This document shows positions 1 to 11,869 of a stretch of 64,000 nt of DNA, piece after piece. Source of the DNA: Termitomyces sp. T153 (taxonomy: Eukaryota > Basidiomycota > Agaricomycetes > Agaricales > Lyophyllaceae); assembly GCA_018296165.2 (NCBI GenBank), contig JACKQL020000006.1, positions 806,001-870,000 on the forward strand, given 5' to 3'. Position 1 is the first letter of the stretch. Each line of letters begins with the position of its first letter. The translations under genes were made by a program, and so were the position numbers. Under the pieces are notes generated by a model that saw only the letters and a program-made list of their open reading frames with translations, searched no databases and was not told the DNA's origin.

Positions 1-345
1 TTCATCAGATTGGACAGCTATAGGTGCATCCAGAGAGGAGGCTCCTGTGGCATCTTGGGCTGCAAGCAGTTGAATGAGCAGCTCTTCTTGCTCTGATGCT
101 GACAAGTAATGGACAAGGGGCATAGATGATGTGGTAGAAGCAAGGAGGAGATGTTCCAGAAGGGCTTGGAGAGAAAGGGACACTGCTTCAGTAGTTTGAC
201 AGAGTCTAGTGAGTTCAGCCATGTAAGAAGTAAGAGAGGTTTGGGTAAGTTGAACCTGTGTTTCCAGGGACAGCAAACAACTCCAGGCATCATCCTGGAG
301 GCTTGAAGTGTCAGAGAGAGGTGCTGAAGGGGTTGGCTGGGTCAT
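1..345 (-). pseudogene. Family A retrotransposon gag, N-terminal part, cut by window edge
   Basis: Mirror of the gag start at 32081. The frame opens with ATG at 345 and reads leftward off the window. The encoded segment is rich in Ser, Thr, Gln and Leu and matches the N-terminal gag of the A2 and A3 copies (an LxxLExQVQLTQ pattern). It follows an LTR and primer-binding site at 449-860. Only the amino-terminal part is visible here. Confidence 0.75.
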
Positions 346-448
346 AGGAGGAGCACAGGGGGCACTAAGACACTGGTGGAGGAGAGACCTTTTGAGGGAC
401 CAAGTAAAAGCTCAAGTAATCAAAAGAGAGCTCCCAGACCAAATTTAG

Positions 449-459
449 AGACTTGTTCT
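449..459 (-). other. Primer-binding site of family A element (left arm)
   Basis: On the minus strand this reads AGAACAAGTCT. It begins 2 nt after the LTR end and is the exact reverse complement of AGACTTGTTCT inside the same LTR (586-596). It does not begin with TGG, so a conventional tRNA 3'-end primer is not indicated; the layout matches Tf1-type self-priming. Confidence 0.65.
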
Positions 460-461
460 GC

Positions 462-860
462 TGTAAGGGCAACCTCTGGAGGCTGTGGCTCAGTCACACA
501 ACTGGCAGAGGGAGATCCAAAGTCTATTCAACACAGTACAATGTCCACAAGTAGGACTACACATCTGGCAGAGGGAGATCCAAAGAGAACAAGTCTGAAG
601 ATCTCCAATGCTAGGGTTCAGAAAAATTACTCCAGTTACATGACCTTGCCAAACATATGCATATCTTGCCATGTGAGTTCTGCACCAAATGCACATGGCA
701 ACTGATTATATAACCAAATACATGACTAAACACATGCATTCACATGACCTTGCCAAACATATGCATACTTTACACATGTGGGTTCTATGCAGAATGCACA
801 TGGCAACTGATCATGTGACCAAACACATGACCAAGCATGTGCATTGGCAGTTCCCTGACA
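462..860 (-). repeat. LTR of family A retrotransposon (left arm copy)
   Basis: The 399-bp LTR starts TGTCAGGG and ends CCCTTACA in its own orientation and is followed by 2 nt and the primer-binding site. The U3 part holds two copies of a roughly 85-bp unit with period 105 bp (about 635-830). The R/U5 part, from AGACTTGTTCT to the end, is shared with the A2 and A3 LTRs, whereas this U3 differs from them. Confidence 0.8.
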
Positions 861-3598
861 GATGCCCCCACCAATCAACTTTGGATACTCTGTGTCCCAG
901 GAATTCCAACAGTACATGGTGCTACAATACAATGTGGCTCTGGTGCCAGTTGCTGGTTCCAGCTGTACAATGGGCACAGCAGGTCAACAATGACCTGCCA
1001 CCATTCCACCACAAGCAGAGATCTCTGTCCCTGCATCATCTTCATCAGAGGGCAATGGAAGTGAACAATGACAACTCAGAGTCTATTATAGCTCTGATGC
1101 AGTCCTTGGCTCCTCTGCAGTGGTCCTACCCACTGCTGCCCACTGTGGTGCATTCACCAAACACCCCATTTTCAGCTTCAAGTACATTGGAGCATCCAAT
1201 GGTTGCCTTGACCAACACCCATACTGGTACAGGGGAGTAACACTCCCTTGTTGACTACCTGGAAGACAGTTGTGCAATGCTCTTCCATAAAGGAGAAGGG
1301 CAAGGGCAAAGCAAAAGAGCCTGAGCCCTCTACTGTTGTGGATGAGCAACTTGCTCACCTTCTGCAGTGGCTTCATGAAGCCAGAGCTCTAGAGGACATC
1401 AGGGCTGATATCCTCAATAATTCAGTAGTGCAATTAGCACTATATCAAGTTCTGAACAAACTTAACATTGTTTGAAACCAAAGAAATGAGGCCTGGACAG
1501 ACCTCTTCTACTCAGCCTTGGAAAAGGGGAAGTGAGTAGTGTCCCCTCATCAGCCTCCAGATGCAGAGAAGGCTCACACAGAGCCTTCTATGTTTGTCAA
1601 GGGTTCCTTAAGTCAGAGGGTACCTCTGGTGCCCTATCATGATGTGCCTGCTAGTGATGACCAGTGGATGGATAAGCACTCTGACTTCAAAGCATCTCCA
1701 TTCATTGCTGGACTATCAAAGCCAGTGGTGGCCAAGGCTGGACCACTGAAACCAGCAGACCATTAAGGCCAGCAATGGCAAAGGCTGGCTCTGTGAGGCC
1801 AGCTACAACTCCAGTAGTAGCAGCCAACCCTGTAGTCATCACCACCCAAATAGCCTTTTCTATAAACATGCCACAGAGATCAGAGGCAGAAATGATTGAG
1901 GTCCTTAAACCAAGGACCTACAATATTCCTACTGCCCTGTCCCATGAGTAATTTCCACCAGTGCATCAGGACTCCAATAACAAAGAATTCTTTGTCACCT
2001 AAGTAGAAGCTGCCCAAGCTGCCATGGGTGCCCCAGTGGCATCCAACTTGGGAAGCAATGACAATGATGATGTCCCAATGTCTAAACAACATATTTTGAT
2101 CAGTGACTCAGAAGATGACACTGCTGAGCATCATTGCAAGAAGCAGCACAATGCTAATGCCAAATGGCTGTTAGCTATTGATACTGAGAAGTCCAAACTG
2201 GACCTCAAGCACCTGAATGATACAGTGCCTGGCTGCCCTCCAGATGGCTGGGAGACCATATTGATATGAGGGTGCTTTGAGTGCTAGAATGACTTCAGGG
2301 GTATTCTTCACTCCAACTTCTACTGGTTGCCAATGACCAATGTGGTCTTTGCCTGCTCCACAGAGATGGTGGGGGTATCACACATATCCCTGTGTTATGA
2401 ATTACTGTATTGGTGGGCTCTCTGTAAGATGCCCATGAGCCCAGAACAGCTACAGCTGATCCTGAAGCTCATTCAGAAAAGTTGGGCTAAGGTTATTATG
2501 AGGGAGTGAATACATGCTGCTCTCCTTCTTCAGGAGTTCCACCAGATCTCCTTTTATACAGCTCCAGACCTCAGAGATCACACCATGCAGTGTGTCATGG
2601 AGTTGACTCCAGAAGAGTTGGAACATCTCTTCCTAGAGAAGACCACCATTGGCAAACAGTCCCTTTGCTGTCATGTTTGTTGGCCATGCTTAGCCATACA
2701 GATAACAATACATGGGGAGCAAGACTTGATCAAGTCCCAATCAGCCATCAATTTGACATCAACATGTGGGACACAGTATATTCTGCACCATGGCTACCCA
2801 GGTTTGCAGAACCTGTATTCAAGTATGGCTATCAATGCATCATTATGCATAGACCAACATTTGGTCTTCAAATATGTACTGGGTCAGGCACTTGGGCTGT
2901 GCTGTGGTGAGGTGGCCATCTTCACTCACCTCCTGCAGCATCCTTCACAGGTGGTGAGAGCCTCCCTTGCACAAGCAGAGGAGGCATTTTTCATGGCTCC
3001 TCCCCCAAGTATGACTCCAATTGAGGAGGGGCCCTCTTTGTCAGTAGCATCAGCCACTACCAACTCAACTGCAAGCTCCATTGTGTCCTCTTAGGACATG
3101 CCTATGCAGAATTCCATGGAACTGAACTACACTGACAACTCTTCAGCACCCACAAATCCCCACTCCACAAGTCATCCTTAGCCCTTTAGATGCAGCCATA
3201 GTAACTAACATTGCTACCCTGGCTGTTTCTGAAGCTGGACCAAGTGGCTCCAGTGATATAGCTAATGCTGTATTAGAGTGCTGGGCAGACATTGTGAGCA
3301 ATGAGGAAGTGGCAGCCTAAAGAATGGATGAACCAGTGGGGTGAACTTCTATAGGAGTTCACCAATCAAACCTTGGAAAAGAATACAGGCTAACTGAGTG
3401 CCCAACCTTGTCACCCAGCACAGTTGGGCAACACACTGGGATGGTACTATGTCCATCTTATCAAGTAGGATCATTTGTTCCTACCACTGCTTTAATGTAG
3501 GGGTCTGTGCTTGGAATCATGGGTGGGATGCCATATCCCACCACCTTATTTGTTGCCTGAATTGTCATGAGTCTGTTGATGGACTCAAAAGGGGGGTA
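861..3598 (+). mobile_element. Internal region of a pol-less LTR element (family B-like), decayed
   Basis: This segment lies directly upstream of a family B 3' LTR and ends in a purine tract (AAAAGGGGGGTA) typical of a polypurine tract. It carries several short same-strand frames (1248-1475, 1539-1766, 2024-2269, 2585-3094) with Ser/Asp-rich and Leu-rich stretches. I recognise no protease, reverse transcriptase or integrase motif. The simplest reading is a gag-like or cargo reading frame of a non-autonomous element, broken by stops. CpG dinucleotides are essentially absent. Confidence 0.5.
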
Positions 3599-3818
3599 TG
3601 TAACAGAGGAGCCATTACTCCTCCTCTATAATTAATACTCTTATATTAATTCACTATGTTATCATTCTGTAGTGTCACATCATGCTACCTTTAAATACTC
3701 ATATTGTAATTACATAATGCAGTGCCTTACTTTATACTTCATATACAAGACTAATCAACTGGTTTTGACTTATGAGGTGTGAACCATAAACTGCATGACC
3801 CATAATGGAAATGTTACA
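3599..3818 (+). repeat. Family B 3' LTR (left arm)
   Basis: The 220-bp TG...CA unit (TGTAACAGAGG to ATGTTACA) aligns with the family B 5' LTR at 51314-51538: shared segments include a conserved GTAGCATCA-type stretch, GCAGTGCCTTACTT and TTTTGACTTATGAGGTGTGAA. It is preceded by a polypurine tract, so it is a 3' LTR. Confidence 0.75.
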
Positions 3819-3839
3819 ATTGGACTCCAGACTTGGTTG

Positions 3840-4041
3840 TTGTTAAGTGTTTTTTCCAGAAGCTCTAGAGAAGATTTGCTGAATACTGGCATTTGAAATC
3901 CTTAGACTTGTTCTCTTTGGATCTCCATTTGCCAGGTGAGTAGTTAGAACTCTAGAACTTCTTGTAGTATGCTGAATAGACTTTGGATCTCCCTCTACCA
4001 GTTGTGTGATTGAGCCACAGCCTCTAGAGGTTGCCCTTATA
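3840..4041 (+). repeat. Partial family A LTR (left arm)
   Basis: The segment contains AGACTTGTTCT at 3904-3914, the GGATCTCC...GCCAG repeats and the terminal GAGGTTGCCCTTA, the R/U5 half of a family A LTR. No clear U3 is visible and no primer-binding site follows, so it is a solo or truncated LTR. It lies inside an inverted family B gag fragment. Confidence 0.65.
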
Positions 4042-4504
4042 GATCTAGCCTCAATTGATGCCAGATTAGTCACCAACAGCATGCCCAACATAGCCCATCT
4101 TTGATGCTCTACTGCAGCCTCCCTTGTCATGTAGTCCCACAGCATTTTACCAGCCTGCTGCACCACTTGCAGTGTGGTCAATGCCTCATTTACCAGGGAA
4201 AGTCAGGGCAACAACTCAATCCCCACAAGCAGTGATGGAACTGCCAAGGATGTCTGCAATCCTCACATCTTATTTTGATGGAAGTAGTCCACTACCTCTC
4301 ATATACAGTACCACATAGTGCTCCATCAGACTCTGGTTTGGCACTAGGCCCAAACACCTGACCCTCCATGGTCATGATTGTGCCCATTGAAGAAAGTGAA
4401 CATTGTAATTTTAACATTCTGATCTTATCTAGTGGCATTGAACTTCTCTCCAGAAGTTTGGCTCTACTTGGCAAACAAGTCAGCACTTGTTTGACTTGAA
4501 AAAA
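4042..4504 (-). pseudogene. Family B gag 5' fragment (left arm)
   Basis: On the minus strand, downstream of an LTR at 4505-4732, the frame (ORF to 3843) encodes a segment matching the gag of the full family B copy near 52500-52680: both have an LQVxQQxG...HQ.AMLG pattern followed by LAS.EA. The frame runs into the partial family A LTR, so the gag is truncated after about 45 recognisable residues. Confidence 0.6.
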
Positions 4505-4732
4505 TTTAATGTTTCTGTTACAGGTCACACAGCTTACACTTCACACCTCATAAGCCAAAACCAGTCATTGATTCTGTCTGCAAAGTATGAAGTAAGGCAC
4601 TGCCTTATGTAAGTAAAGTAAATACACTTCAAAGGTAGCATCATGTGATGCTACAGTAGTGATATAATTATAATAAATAATTATAATTGTTCCTATGCAT
4701 ACACTGAGAGAGTAACAGGATGCTCCATTACA
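4505..4732 (-). repeat. Family B 5' LTR (left arm)
   Basis: In its own orientation it runs TGTAATGGAGC to ACATTAAA, 228 bp, with the last bases mutated from the CA end. The start TGTAATGGAGCA is identical to the 51314 LTR. It is followed by a T-rich spacer and CAAGTCAAACAAG, as at 51546. It splits a family A integrase fragment. Confidence 0.7.
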
Positions 4733-5010
4733 CACTGGAACAAACTTCTGCAGGACACAGAATTCCAGGACAACAACCATATCTTTGGACCACACCCTTG
4801 CATGGGCTTTGAGCCTTCAACCCCAACTGTGAGAGAATGAATTTGTAATGAGTTTTTGGGTAGGATGAACAAGGTCTAGGATGTGAAGGTAGCATTGGCA
4901 AAGGTGACAGATGACATGGCATAGTATTATGACTAGTAATGGACACCAGTTCCAAATTACAAGCCTAGTGACTAAGTTGATCTGGATGCTTTGAACCTAG
5001 ACCCTTGTAG
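4733..5010 (+). pseudogene. Family A integrase C-terminal fragment (left arm)
   Basis: The three forward frames together align with the A1 protein around 34975-35270: the ATTCCAG.ACAACAACCA segment corresponds to the FQYNN motif, and near 4930-5000 residues matching YYD..WTP.P.YKP.D..DLD are visible. The 5' side is cut by the family B LTR at 4732. Stops and frameshifts make it a dead fragment. Confidence 0.6.
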
Positions 5011-6137
5011 AAGCTTCCCTTTCTGGTGGAAGACAGATGAGTCCACTGGCATACTGCTCCAAGCTTTTTCTAGGTCTATGCTAGCTACATCCTATCTTCA
5101 ATGGCATCACATGGTTCCCTGCCCCTAGAGAGACAAGCACAAACCAAAAGAGCAAAAGAAAATTAACTGGAAATGCCTTTGTGATGACTGTTGTGTAAGA
5201 GAAAAAATACTATAGGTGGTGAACAAGAAACATGTCAAAATACATATGCTGATTATAATGAGTAGATTGCTAAGGAAAGGGAAGCTGAGTCTGAAAGCAA
5301 AACTATGCAACAATAAGAGCTGGAGGATCTCCACTGCTTTAGATACTACTATAAATTTGATAGTTACCTACTTGTAGCAGTCAATATCAGAGTTCAAAAA
5401 TTAAGAATATCATAAAGGCTACTCTAAGCTAACAGTATTCTAATGTTCAAGTTTGGATCAAAAATTCAAGTGGGATAGATATAAGATTTGTACAAAATGA
5501 CTGAAATGATTCTCTTGAGCCTTTCCCTTGTGGAAGTTTATTTCATTCTAATTATAATACTGCACCAACATGTACACCAAGCCCCAGAGGTTGCCCTTAC
5601 AGTACTATACTTATCAAGCAGAATCCATCAGCCCAGATCATTGAAATCTGATAGCAATCAACAAAAAATGACTTTCATCAGGCAAAAGAAATCTCATGCC
5701 CCTACAAATGGACCAATGAGATTCAGTAGCAAGGTGTTCCTTTCTGGAGAACAACACTTGTTGGAAATGACATAACCTGTGTTTAACAGGTGTTTCTCCA
5801 GAATTCTACAACATTACCTAAAGGCCTGTTCAGCAGCAGATAATTGATGTGACCTGCTGTGAGAATAGAAGTTCTCCTTTCTAAGAAAGTGACCTTATTT
5901 TGAGACAAAACTATGTATTACTCTAGATAGTTCATTTCCAAAGTATTGTCTGCAACAAATGTTAGAATATGGACTAACTTATAGACCAACATCTTATTTT
6001 TGGTCATCTTGAGGGAATTGATCAATTCAATCAACATACATTGAGTAGTGATGAGAAAGAATGCATTCATGAGCTTTCTAACAGTAAGCTTTCCATCAAC
6101 TTGATGCTTAACTTTCATTGAATCCCACATTTAGTAG
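5011..6137. other. CpG-free intergenic segment, unassigned
   Basis: No recognised family. A 70-residue frame on the minus strand (5918-6130; mirror 26296-26508) begins a few bases beyond the P450 stop; its WDSMK.KHQVDGKLT start faintly recalls copia-type gag but I would not assign it. The forward frame 5488-5775 has hydrophobic residues but no family signal. The abrupt CpG return at about 6150 marks the edge of the P450 block. Confidence 0.4.
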
Positions 6138-8311
6138 TCATTTTCCTTCACTGGGTCGAAAGTGACATCGAAATGGGCGGGGGAAACTACATAGATATGC
6201 TGAACAAGGTGAATCAAGAAGCTTTCAATACTCACGACAGGAAGCCAGGTGGATATGTTACATCAATCGGTATCTCTCTACCATTCTCATCAAAGCAGTG
6301 TGTTATGTCGAGCCTGAGGATATTGGCGGCCAGAATGAAAATGACGTCGTCAGATAACGCGCGGCCCGGGCAAATTCTATATTGCGTGGGTATGACCATG
6401 ATGATTATCCCCAGGAGGAGCCATACCTTCTACCGAATCCAAAAACGTAGGTCGATGGGTCAATCGCGGGGCTTTCGGTTAAAAATCGCTCAGGAGCAAA
6501 AGTTTCTGGTGGGTATTCGGAGTCATGTACTCGGGAAATTGCCCTGCAAGCCAAATTAGCTAGTAATCCTGAGCAAGGAGTGCAGCCTCAGCACCAAAGA
6601 TTAGGGATGACCATAGTGTTTCTGGGGATGAGATAGCCTTGCAAGAAGAGTCAATAAGAAGTAACCTGTATATTCTGTATATTGAGTGTACCGCGATAGA
6701 CATTGTCCTGGCTTGATGAGCGAACGATGGATACGGGTAGTGGAGGACGCCAACGAAGAGTTTCTTTGATGACAGCCCGAATATACGGGAGATTTTGACA
6801 ATCCTTGATAGTCGGGGTGCGAGCCCCGAGGACGGACTTGAGCTCTGTCTGGGCCTTTTTGAGCTTTTCAGGATGAGTTGACATTGCTAAAATCATGTTC
6901 AAGATGACAGCCGATATCTAGTCGTACAAGGATCAACTGTTTGCTCTTGTCGTATGAGCCGAACATTAATACCACTTCCTGGCCTGCTATGTCATAGGAT
7001 GAATACTCAGGTAAATATGACACAGAAATAAAAAGCACCTACCGGCGAACATCGACGCTGACGCCCATTTAAGATTCAATTCGAATTCTTCCATTTGTTC
7101 ACGTTCGGCTGCGAATTCGACATTCATCAGAACGTCTGCAGTGAATGATGGGACCGCGATTCCGCTTTCCTGGAATGTATGGTCGACAGTTTAGTGGATA
7201 AATCCATCTAGGTGTCTAACACATACTATATTACGTTTGACACGATTGAATGGTTCATTGACATTCTCTGCGATGACGTCGCGCCCTCGAGACGCCTCTT
7301 TACGAAAATTCATGAACGGTGTCCAACGAGGCAAGCAGTTTACTAAGATTCTGTGAGTAGCTGACTACATAAAGCTTCGGCAGAACCCACAAATAGGAAC
7401 GAGATCGACCAGAAACGCTCCAGGTACCAAGGCCCTTCTTACGAAGTCCATCGATTGTTTGGGCCGAGAGATGTACTATCATGGAATCCGTCAATACTAT
7501 ATCCAATTCCAGATCAAATAAACTTAGAACTGGATCGTCGGGTGATTGAACTTCAATCCCATACACCATATTCATCAAGGTTCGTCCAACAGCGCTAAAG
7601 TGTAAAGTAAGACATGGCTTGACGGATTAATCATGTACCCACAGTCTTACATGGCCAACGAAGGCTTCTGGATTCCCAACTAATGAACGGGAGAGCTCAC
7701 TCGCGTTAACCGACATGATATAGTGGTATCGGTTGACCTTCTTCGGGTTGAAGGCAGTCCGGGAGAATCGACGCTGAAGTCGCCAATAAGCCCCGATAGG
7801 TAACAGCGCTACGGACTATAAGATATAAGCCGGGAATCTCAGGAACAAGCGAACGGACACGAGCTTTTACTAAATCCAAGAGCTCGCAAGCAACCACGAA
7901 GTGAGGCCGACCAGAATACACGGTTCCTCTCCGGACAAGCAAGTCAATATTTGACTCCAGGCTATTGAGTACCAGGATGGAGTTTCCTAAGCCATGGTAA
8001 TAGATGAGGTCGCCTATAAGATATTCAATCTTCCGAGCACACTTTCTTCTAACGCAGTCAAGGTCACGTACCATTCTCTGCACCGTTCGCAAAACGCTTC
8101 CAAGGATAGTTAAGCGGGAAAGAAAGCAGGCTGCCTATGGTGGCTTGACATTGAGAGAATGATGATGACGATTGCAGGACTAGTAAGTACCAACGAATGG
8201 GTAAGCACCAGGTCCAGGTGGGCGTGTATTGGCACGCCCATGAAGTGAATAAAGTATCGAGGTCGACGCAATTAGCACTAGGACAAGCGCAAGGGAGAAT
8301 TCAGGTATCAT
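6138..8311 (-). CDS. Cytochrome P450 monooxygenase, multi-exon (left arm copy)
   Basis: Mirror image of 24115-26288, where the exon reading is given in full. It is predicted to be a membrane-anchored haem-thiolate monooxygenase of the fungal microsomal type. It starts with ATG at 8309-8311, followed by a hydrophobic anchor and a Pro-rich hinge. The ExxR motif lies near 6752-6766, the PERF motif near 6483-6494, and the haem loop FGFGRRICPGR is split by an intron (6377-6426). The stop is TGA at 6138-6140. It is transcribed in the same direction as the terpene synthase at 14955-16063. Because it is duplicated in the other arm, dosage or sub-functionalisation is possible, but identical arms could also mean one gene assembled twice. 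Confidence 0.85.
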
Positions 8312-8346
8312 TGAGGCAGCGTATGTAAGTCAAACATTAAACATAT

Positions 8347-8376
8347 ATTCGATTGGCATGCATTCGATTGACATGC
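8347..8376 (-). promoter_or_regulatory. Tandem 15-mer upstream of P450 (left arm)
   Basis: Two adjacent 15-nt units, read on the gene strand as GCATGTCAATCGAAT and GCATGCCAATCGAAT, lie 36-65 bp upstream of the P450 start codon. The second unit contains CCAAT and the palindrome GCATGC. A promoter element is inferred from position only. Confidence 0.4.
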
Positions 8377-9344
8377 ATAATACCCATGATTGTGAGATAT
8401 TTTCTTTTTTTAGGAAATCTTAGTGGTGGCATCTCAGCCATCACCCTTCACACATGTCTCGTCGAATCTGTGCTCAGAAATGGGCGTGGGTATCCTTCAG
8501 AGATCGTGTCCAAACGGTTTCACAGGAGATATGAAATGGTGTCCGAATATAGAATTACGTGAGTGATGCGTGTAATAAAGTATTGCAGCAACTTACGTTA
8601 ATTTAGAAAAAAAATCGCAGGATCCCGGGGTCAAACATCGCGACGATGTAGGAATGGAATGATTTATGCACGTCGATCACGAAAGTACTCCATGCCCATC
8701 AGCAAAAAATCAGACAGAAAATATGGGCATGTAAAAGCACTAATGCAATCCCATCTGTGTAATATATTAGCTGGGTGGGTTAGCCATAGTATGAAAGCTG
8801 GGTTTACGCTTATTTTTACATCATTCTGGAGTAATTGAAATAATTAAAAATAAGCAATACTCATGATGGGTTTTGAGTGATACAAAAAATGTGCAGCATG
8901 AACTCAGATGATATTCTTGTGACATTATGAGTGTAATCTGGGATTCTAGTCCCAGGATAAGATTACCATTTCCCAAAGCACATATTCTGCAAGGACATTA
9001 CAACAATGTTTGAATGATTTTCATTTCTTACATTTAGATCTTCTATCATGGTAGTAATCATATGCATCATATTGTAAATGTCGCGGGGTACAAGCAAATC
9101 ATACATGCCATGGAAAAGACACACAAATCAACAATACAAAGTCCATGAAAACATATATGCAATGAAAAAACAATGAAACAACATCCAGGACCCAGTCACA
9201 AGCAAGTCCAAGTCAAAGCACTGGCATCAGAAGGGAAGGCCAAAACAAAGCAGTCAGTTTGAGTCCATACATAAAGTTCCTCAAGTACAAGTCCATGATG
9301 AAGTCAGTCCAAGCACATCAATCATTGCACCTACACTTCCTCAT
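8377..9344. other. P450 upstream region, no clear gene
   Basis: The stretch contains CpG up to about 9090, then turns CpG-free. A forward frame at 8353-8562 (69 residues) sits behind a T-rich AG acceptor-like site and might be an exon of a divergent gene, but I recognise no family. Downstream to 9344 nothing convincing is visible. Confidence 0.35.
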
Positions 9345-11389
9345 CTAAGTCACAATATTGCTGTACCCTTGCTGACTGAATGAACTTGGAAGATCAGGCA
9401 CAACTGCCAATGTCCTCTCAGAGTCCTCATCTATGTCATCCTCACCTTCACCATCACTGTACTTGATATTCTCTGATCCCATGTGTTAATACTTCACTGG
9501 TTGCACATCAACCATCTTCTTCTTGCATTTAGTGCAGTCAACTTCCTCCTGTTCCTCATGCTCCTGGGACTCTTGGTGGTCTTGACTGTCTTGGCTGTTT
9601 TGGTGCTCACCATGCAGTTGCTCTTGCTGCTTATGAAGTCACTGCTGACAAGCCTTCTTGAGATGGGAGATGTTGCTTTTGGGGAGAAGAGGGGTGAGCA
9701 CTTTGCAATTGGAACATAGTGCCACCATTACTGTAGAAGATTCTAGTGACATACAAATTAGATTTGTCCATTCAGTCAATCAGCACTTACTGATTCCAGA
9801 AATTTAATGATTCCTGTGCCCAATCATGGTCATCAAATAATGTCAGAATGTTATACTAAAAATCATGATACAAAAATTGACCATCCATGTTCCATTGAGA
9901 AATTGAGCTCAATGCAAACCAATGCTTTGTATCAAGAATTAACAACAAAAGGAGAAAATTTGAGTAAATTATATGTACCTGAATTGCTGAATATAGCACT
10001 ATGATTTTGGGCAAAATTCTTGCAATGCCAAATTTGTCTGCAATTGGGTGTTTGGTGGCCTGAGTCTCTGCTCAGTTGATTCTGCTACCATAGAGCATAT
10101 GCTGGCATACCTGACAAATGATCAATCAGTGTGGATATCACAATACAGGAAGACACATACACTGATTAGAAGGGGGCCCCAACATGGCCCTTGGTGATCT
10201 CATTGTACTCATCCCTATCCAACTCCTCTTCAGTATCTTCTTCAGTTGAGTGCAGAAATCCAGTGGAATTCAGATTGAAGCATTGTGATTTGTTGTAGAG
10301 GAACAGTGGGAAATGGTGTGCCATTACTTTGACCTTGTCATCATGTAAGAGTAGATGGAACCTGCCAAAGAAATCATCAGTAAGCAATTGTCAGAAAGCA
10401 CAAACTTATGAGTCATTGTATTTATATGTGAGCTTGGCAGGACAAAGGAGAAAGCCTGTGTTGAGCTTATTCAACCTTTGGGCTGATTTTTCATGAGGCA
10501 GGAGCATCTTCATACTTGGAATCAGGAATCTGAGAGAGGTGTAGGAATTTGAGAGAGATGTAGGAATTGGAGAGAGATGTTCTGGATGACCATCACAATC
10601 AAACCCTTGACTTTATGTGTGTCAGCAATGCAAGCACTTGAAGTTCCTCTTACAAACTGAGTTACATTAGTTTAAATTGAGATAGTAATATAATGTATGT
10701 GCACCAAAATCACAAAATTTCTCAATTTTCTTTTGTGGTAGTCTCCCAATGTTACAACACACTTTCTTGAGGTACTGGAAAATCAGCAGGCTGATTGTCA
10801 TAATGGTGTCGAATGCTTTGAGATGTACTCTTTCTTTCCATTGTCTAGATACAAATTAAGTTTGTTGGAAGCATATTTTAAGATGAAACTCACTTTTTTG
10901 TTTGGTCATCTGTCTCATCATCTATTTTGTCTTCTCCACACATGTCATTCTCCAAGTCACAGTTCTCAACATCACATTTGTGTTCATCTGTCTTGGATAT
11001 GGTAAGAATGCCTGCCTCTACTAGGCCCTCAACAAAAACAGTGTTTAACTCAACAAAAGGATTGTCCATGCATGGAATAATCTTCCCAGCACCATAGAAT
11101 GGAGCCAGGGGGCCCTTTCTATTCATATAGTGAGTGGAACTACACAGTAGAGGACACTCTGAATCCACTTACAGTTCTTTCTCTTGTTGAGCCTGAGGAT
11201 TATACCAATCTTCAGAGCAGCTTCAAACTTGTCCCACTCTGAGTTCTTTTGTTGAGCTTTAGTGCACTGTAATTGGCTCTTGGCTGGGGAGCATTCAAAA
11301 GGCATTGTTGTAGTTGATGGAGAAGGATATGTTGAGTCACAGCCTGAGTGGCATGAAATTGTGACTTGAAATTGTGATTTGTGATGCAT
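9345..11389 (-). pseudogene. DUF6698-like decayed gene (left arm)
   Basis: Mirror of 21037-23081. Minus-strand exons 11123-11389, 10890-11168 and 10166-10387 plus stop-containing stretches align with a family I recall as DUF6698, repeat-associated proteins frequent in Agaricomycetes: a TGFLLCPA-type segment, then a HFPLFLY segment and a GFL segment. The assignment rests on remembered family patterns and is tentative. It is probably non-functional. Confidence 0.35.
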
Positions 11390-11869
11390 TAGTTATGTGC
11401 CTCCACAAAATTACTTTCATGTATATCTGGGCCTTGTAATATTTGCACTTGCCACATTCCAGGTGAATCTGTCAATCATTCCATGAATAAAGTTCCTTTT
11501 AACAAGAAAACATAGGTTCATTAAGGATGGAAGACATGATATACTAACTTATGTTGAAAATCTTATCTTATTTTGTCTCATGCCAATCTATGTTCTCACA
11601 TGCCAGTGGACTCAGATATGGCCCAGATTTTTGTTTATAGTAAGGTTCAATAAGAATCAACAGTGAGAGTTAGATGTAGATGGGAACACACAGGATTAGA
11701 GTTGGAGATGTATGGGAACAATCATGTTTAGACTCTTGCTTAACCACATCCAGTTCTTTATGCTCTTCATCTATGGCATTCATGTATATAAGTAGTTTAC
11801 AACTTGTTGATTTGCCTTTCCCACCCTTCTCTCTTCTTACATGCCACTGCCATCACAGCATCAATACTC

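Larger units (their letters stand above)
1..11594. repeat. Left arm of large inverted repeat
   Basis: This arm is the reverse complement of 20832-32425. The inner junction is readable base by base: 11594 pairs with 20832 and the match breaks at 11595/20831. All open frames compared in this arm recur with identical translation in the other, including P450 exons, LTRs and decayed transposon pieces, which implies near-complete identity. The repeat reaches base 1, inside a gag reading frame, so the arm very probably continues outside the window. It could be a genuine recent palindrome or a fold-back made by assembly of two haplotypes; the sequence alone cannot decide. Confidence 0.95.

Noticed and set aside
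689..1240. 183-residue forward frame as a gene
   Set aside because: It begins inside the antisense of a family A LTR with His/Met-rich repeat translation and crosses the LTR edge.
6173..6559. 128-residue forward frame opposite the P450 haem exon
   Set aside because: Antisense shadow of the CpG-rich P450 exons; no family signal.
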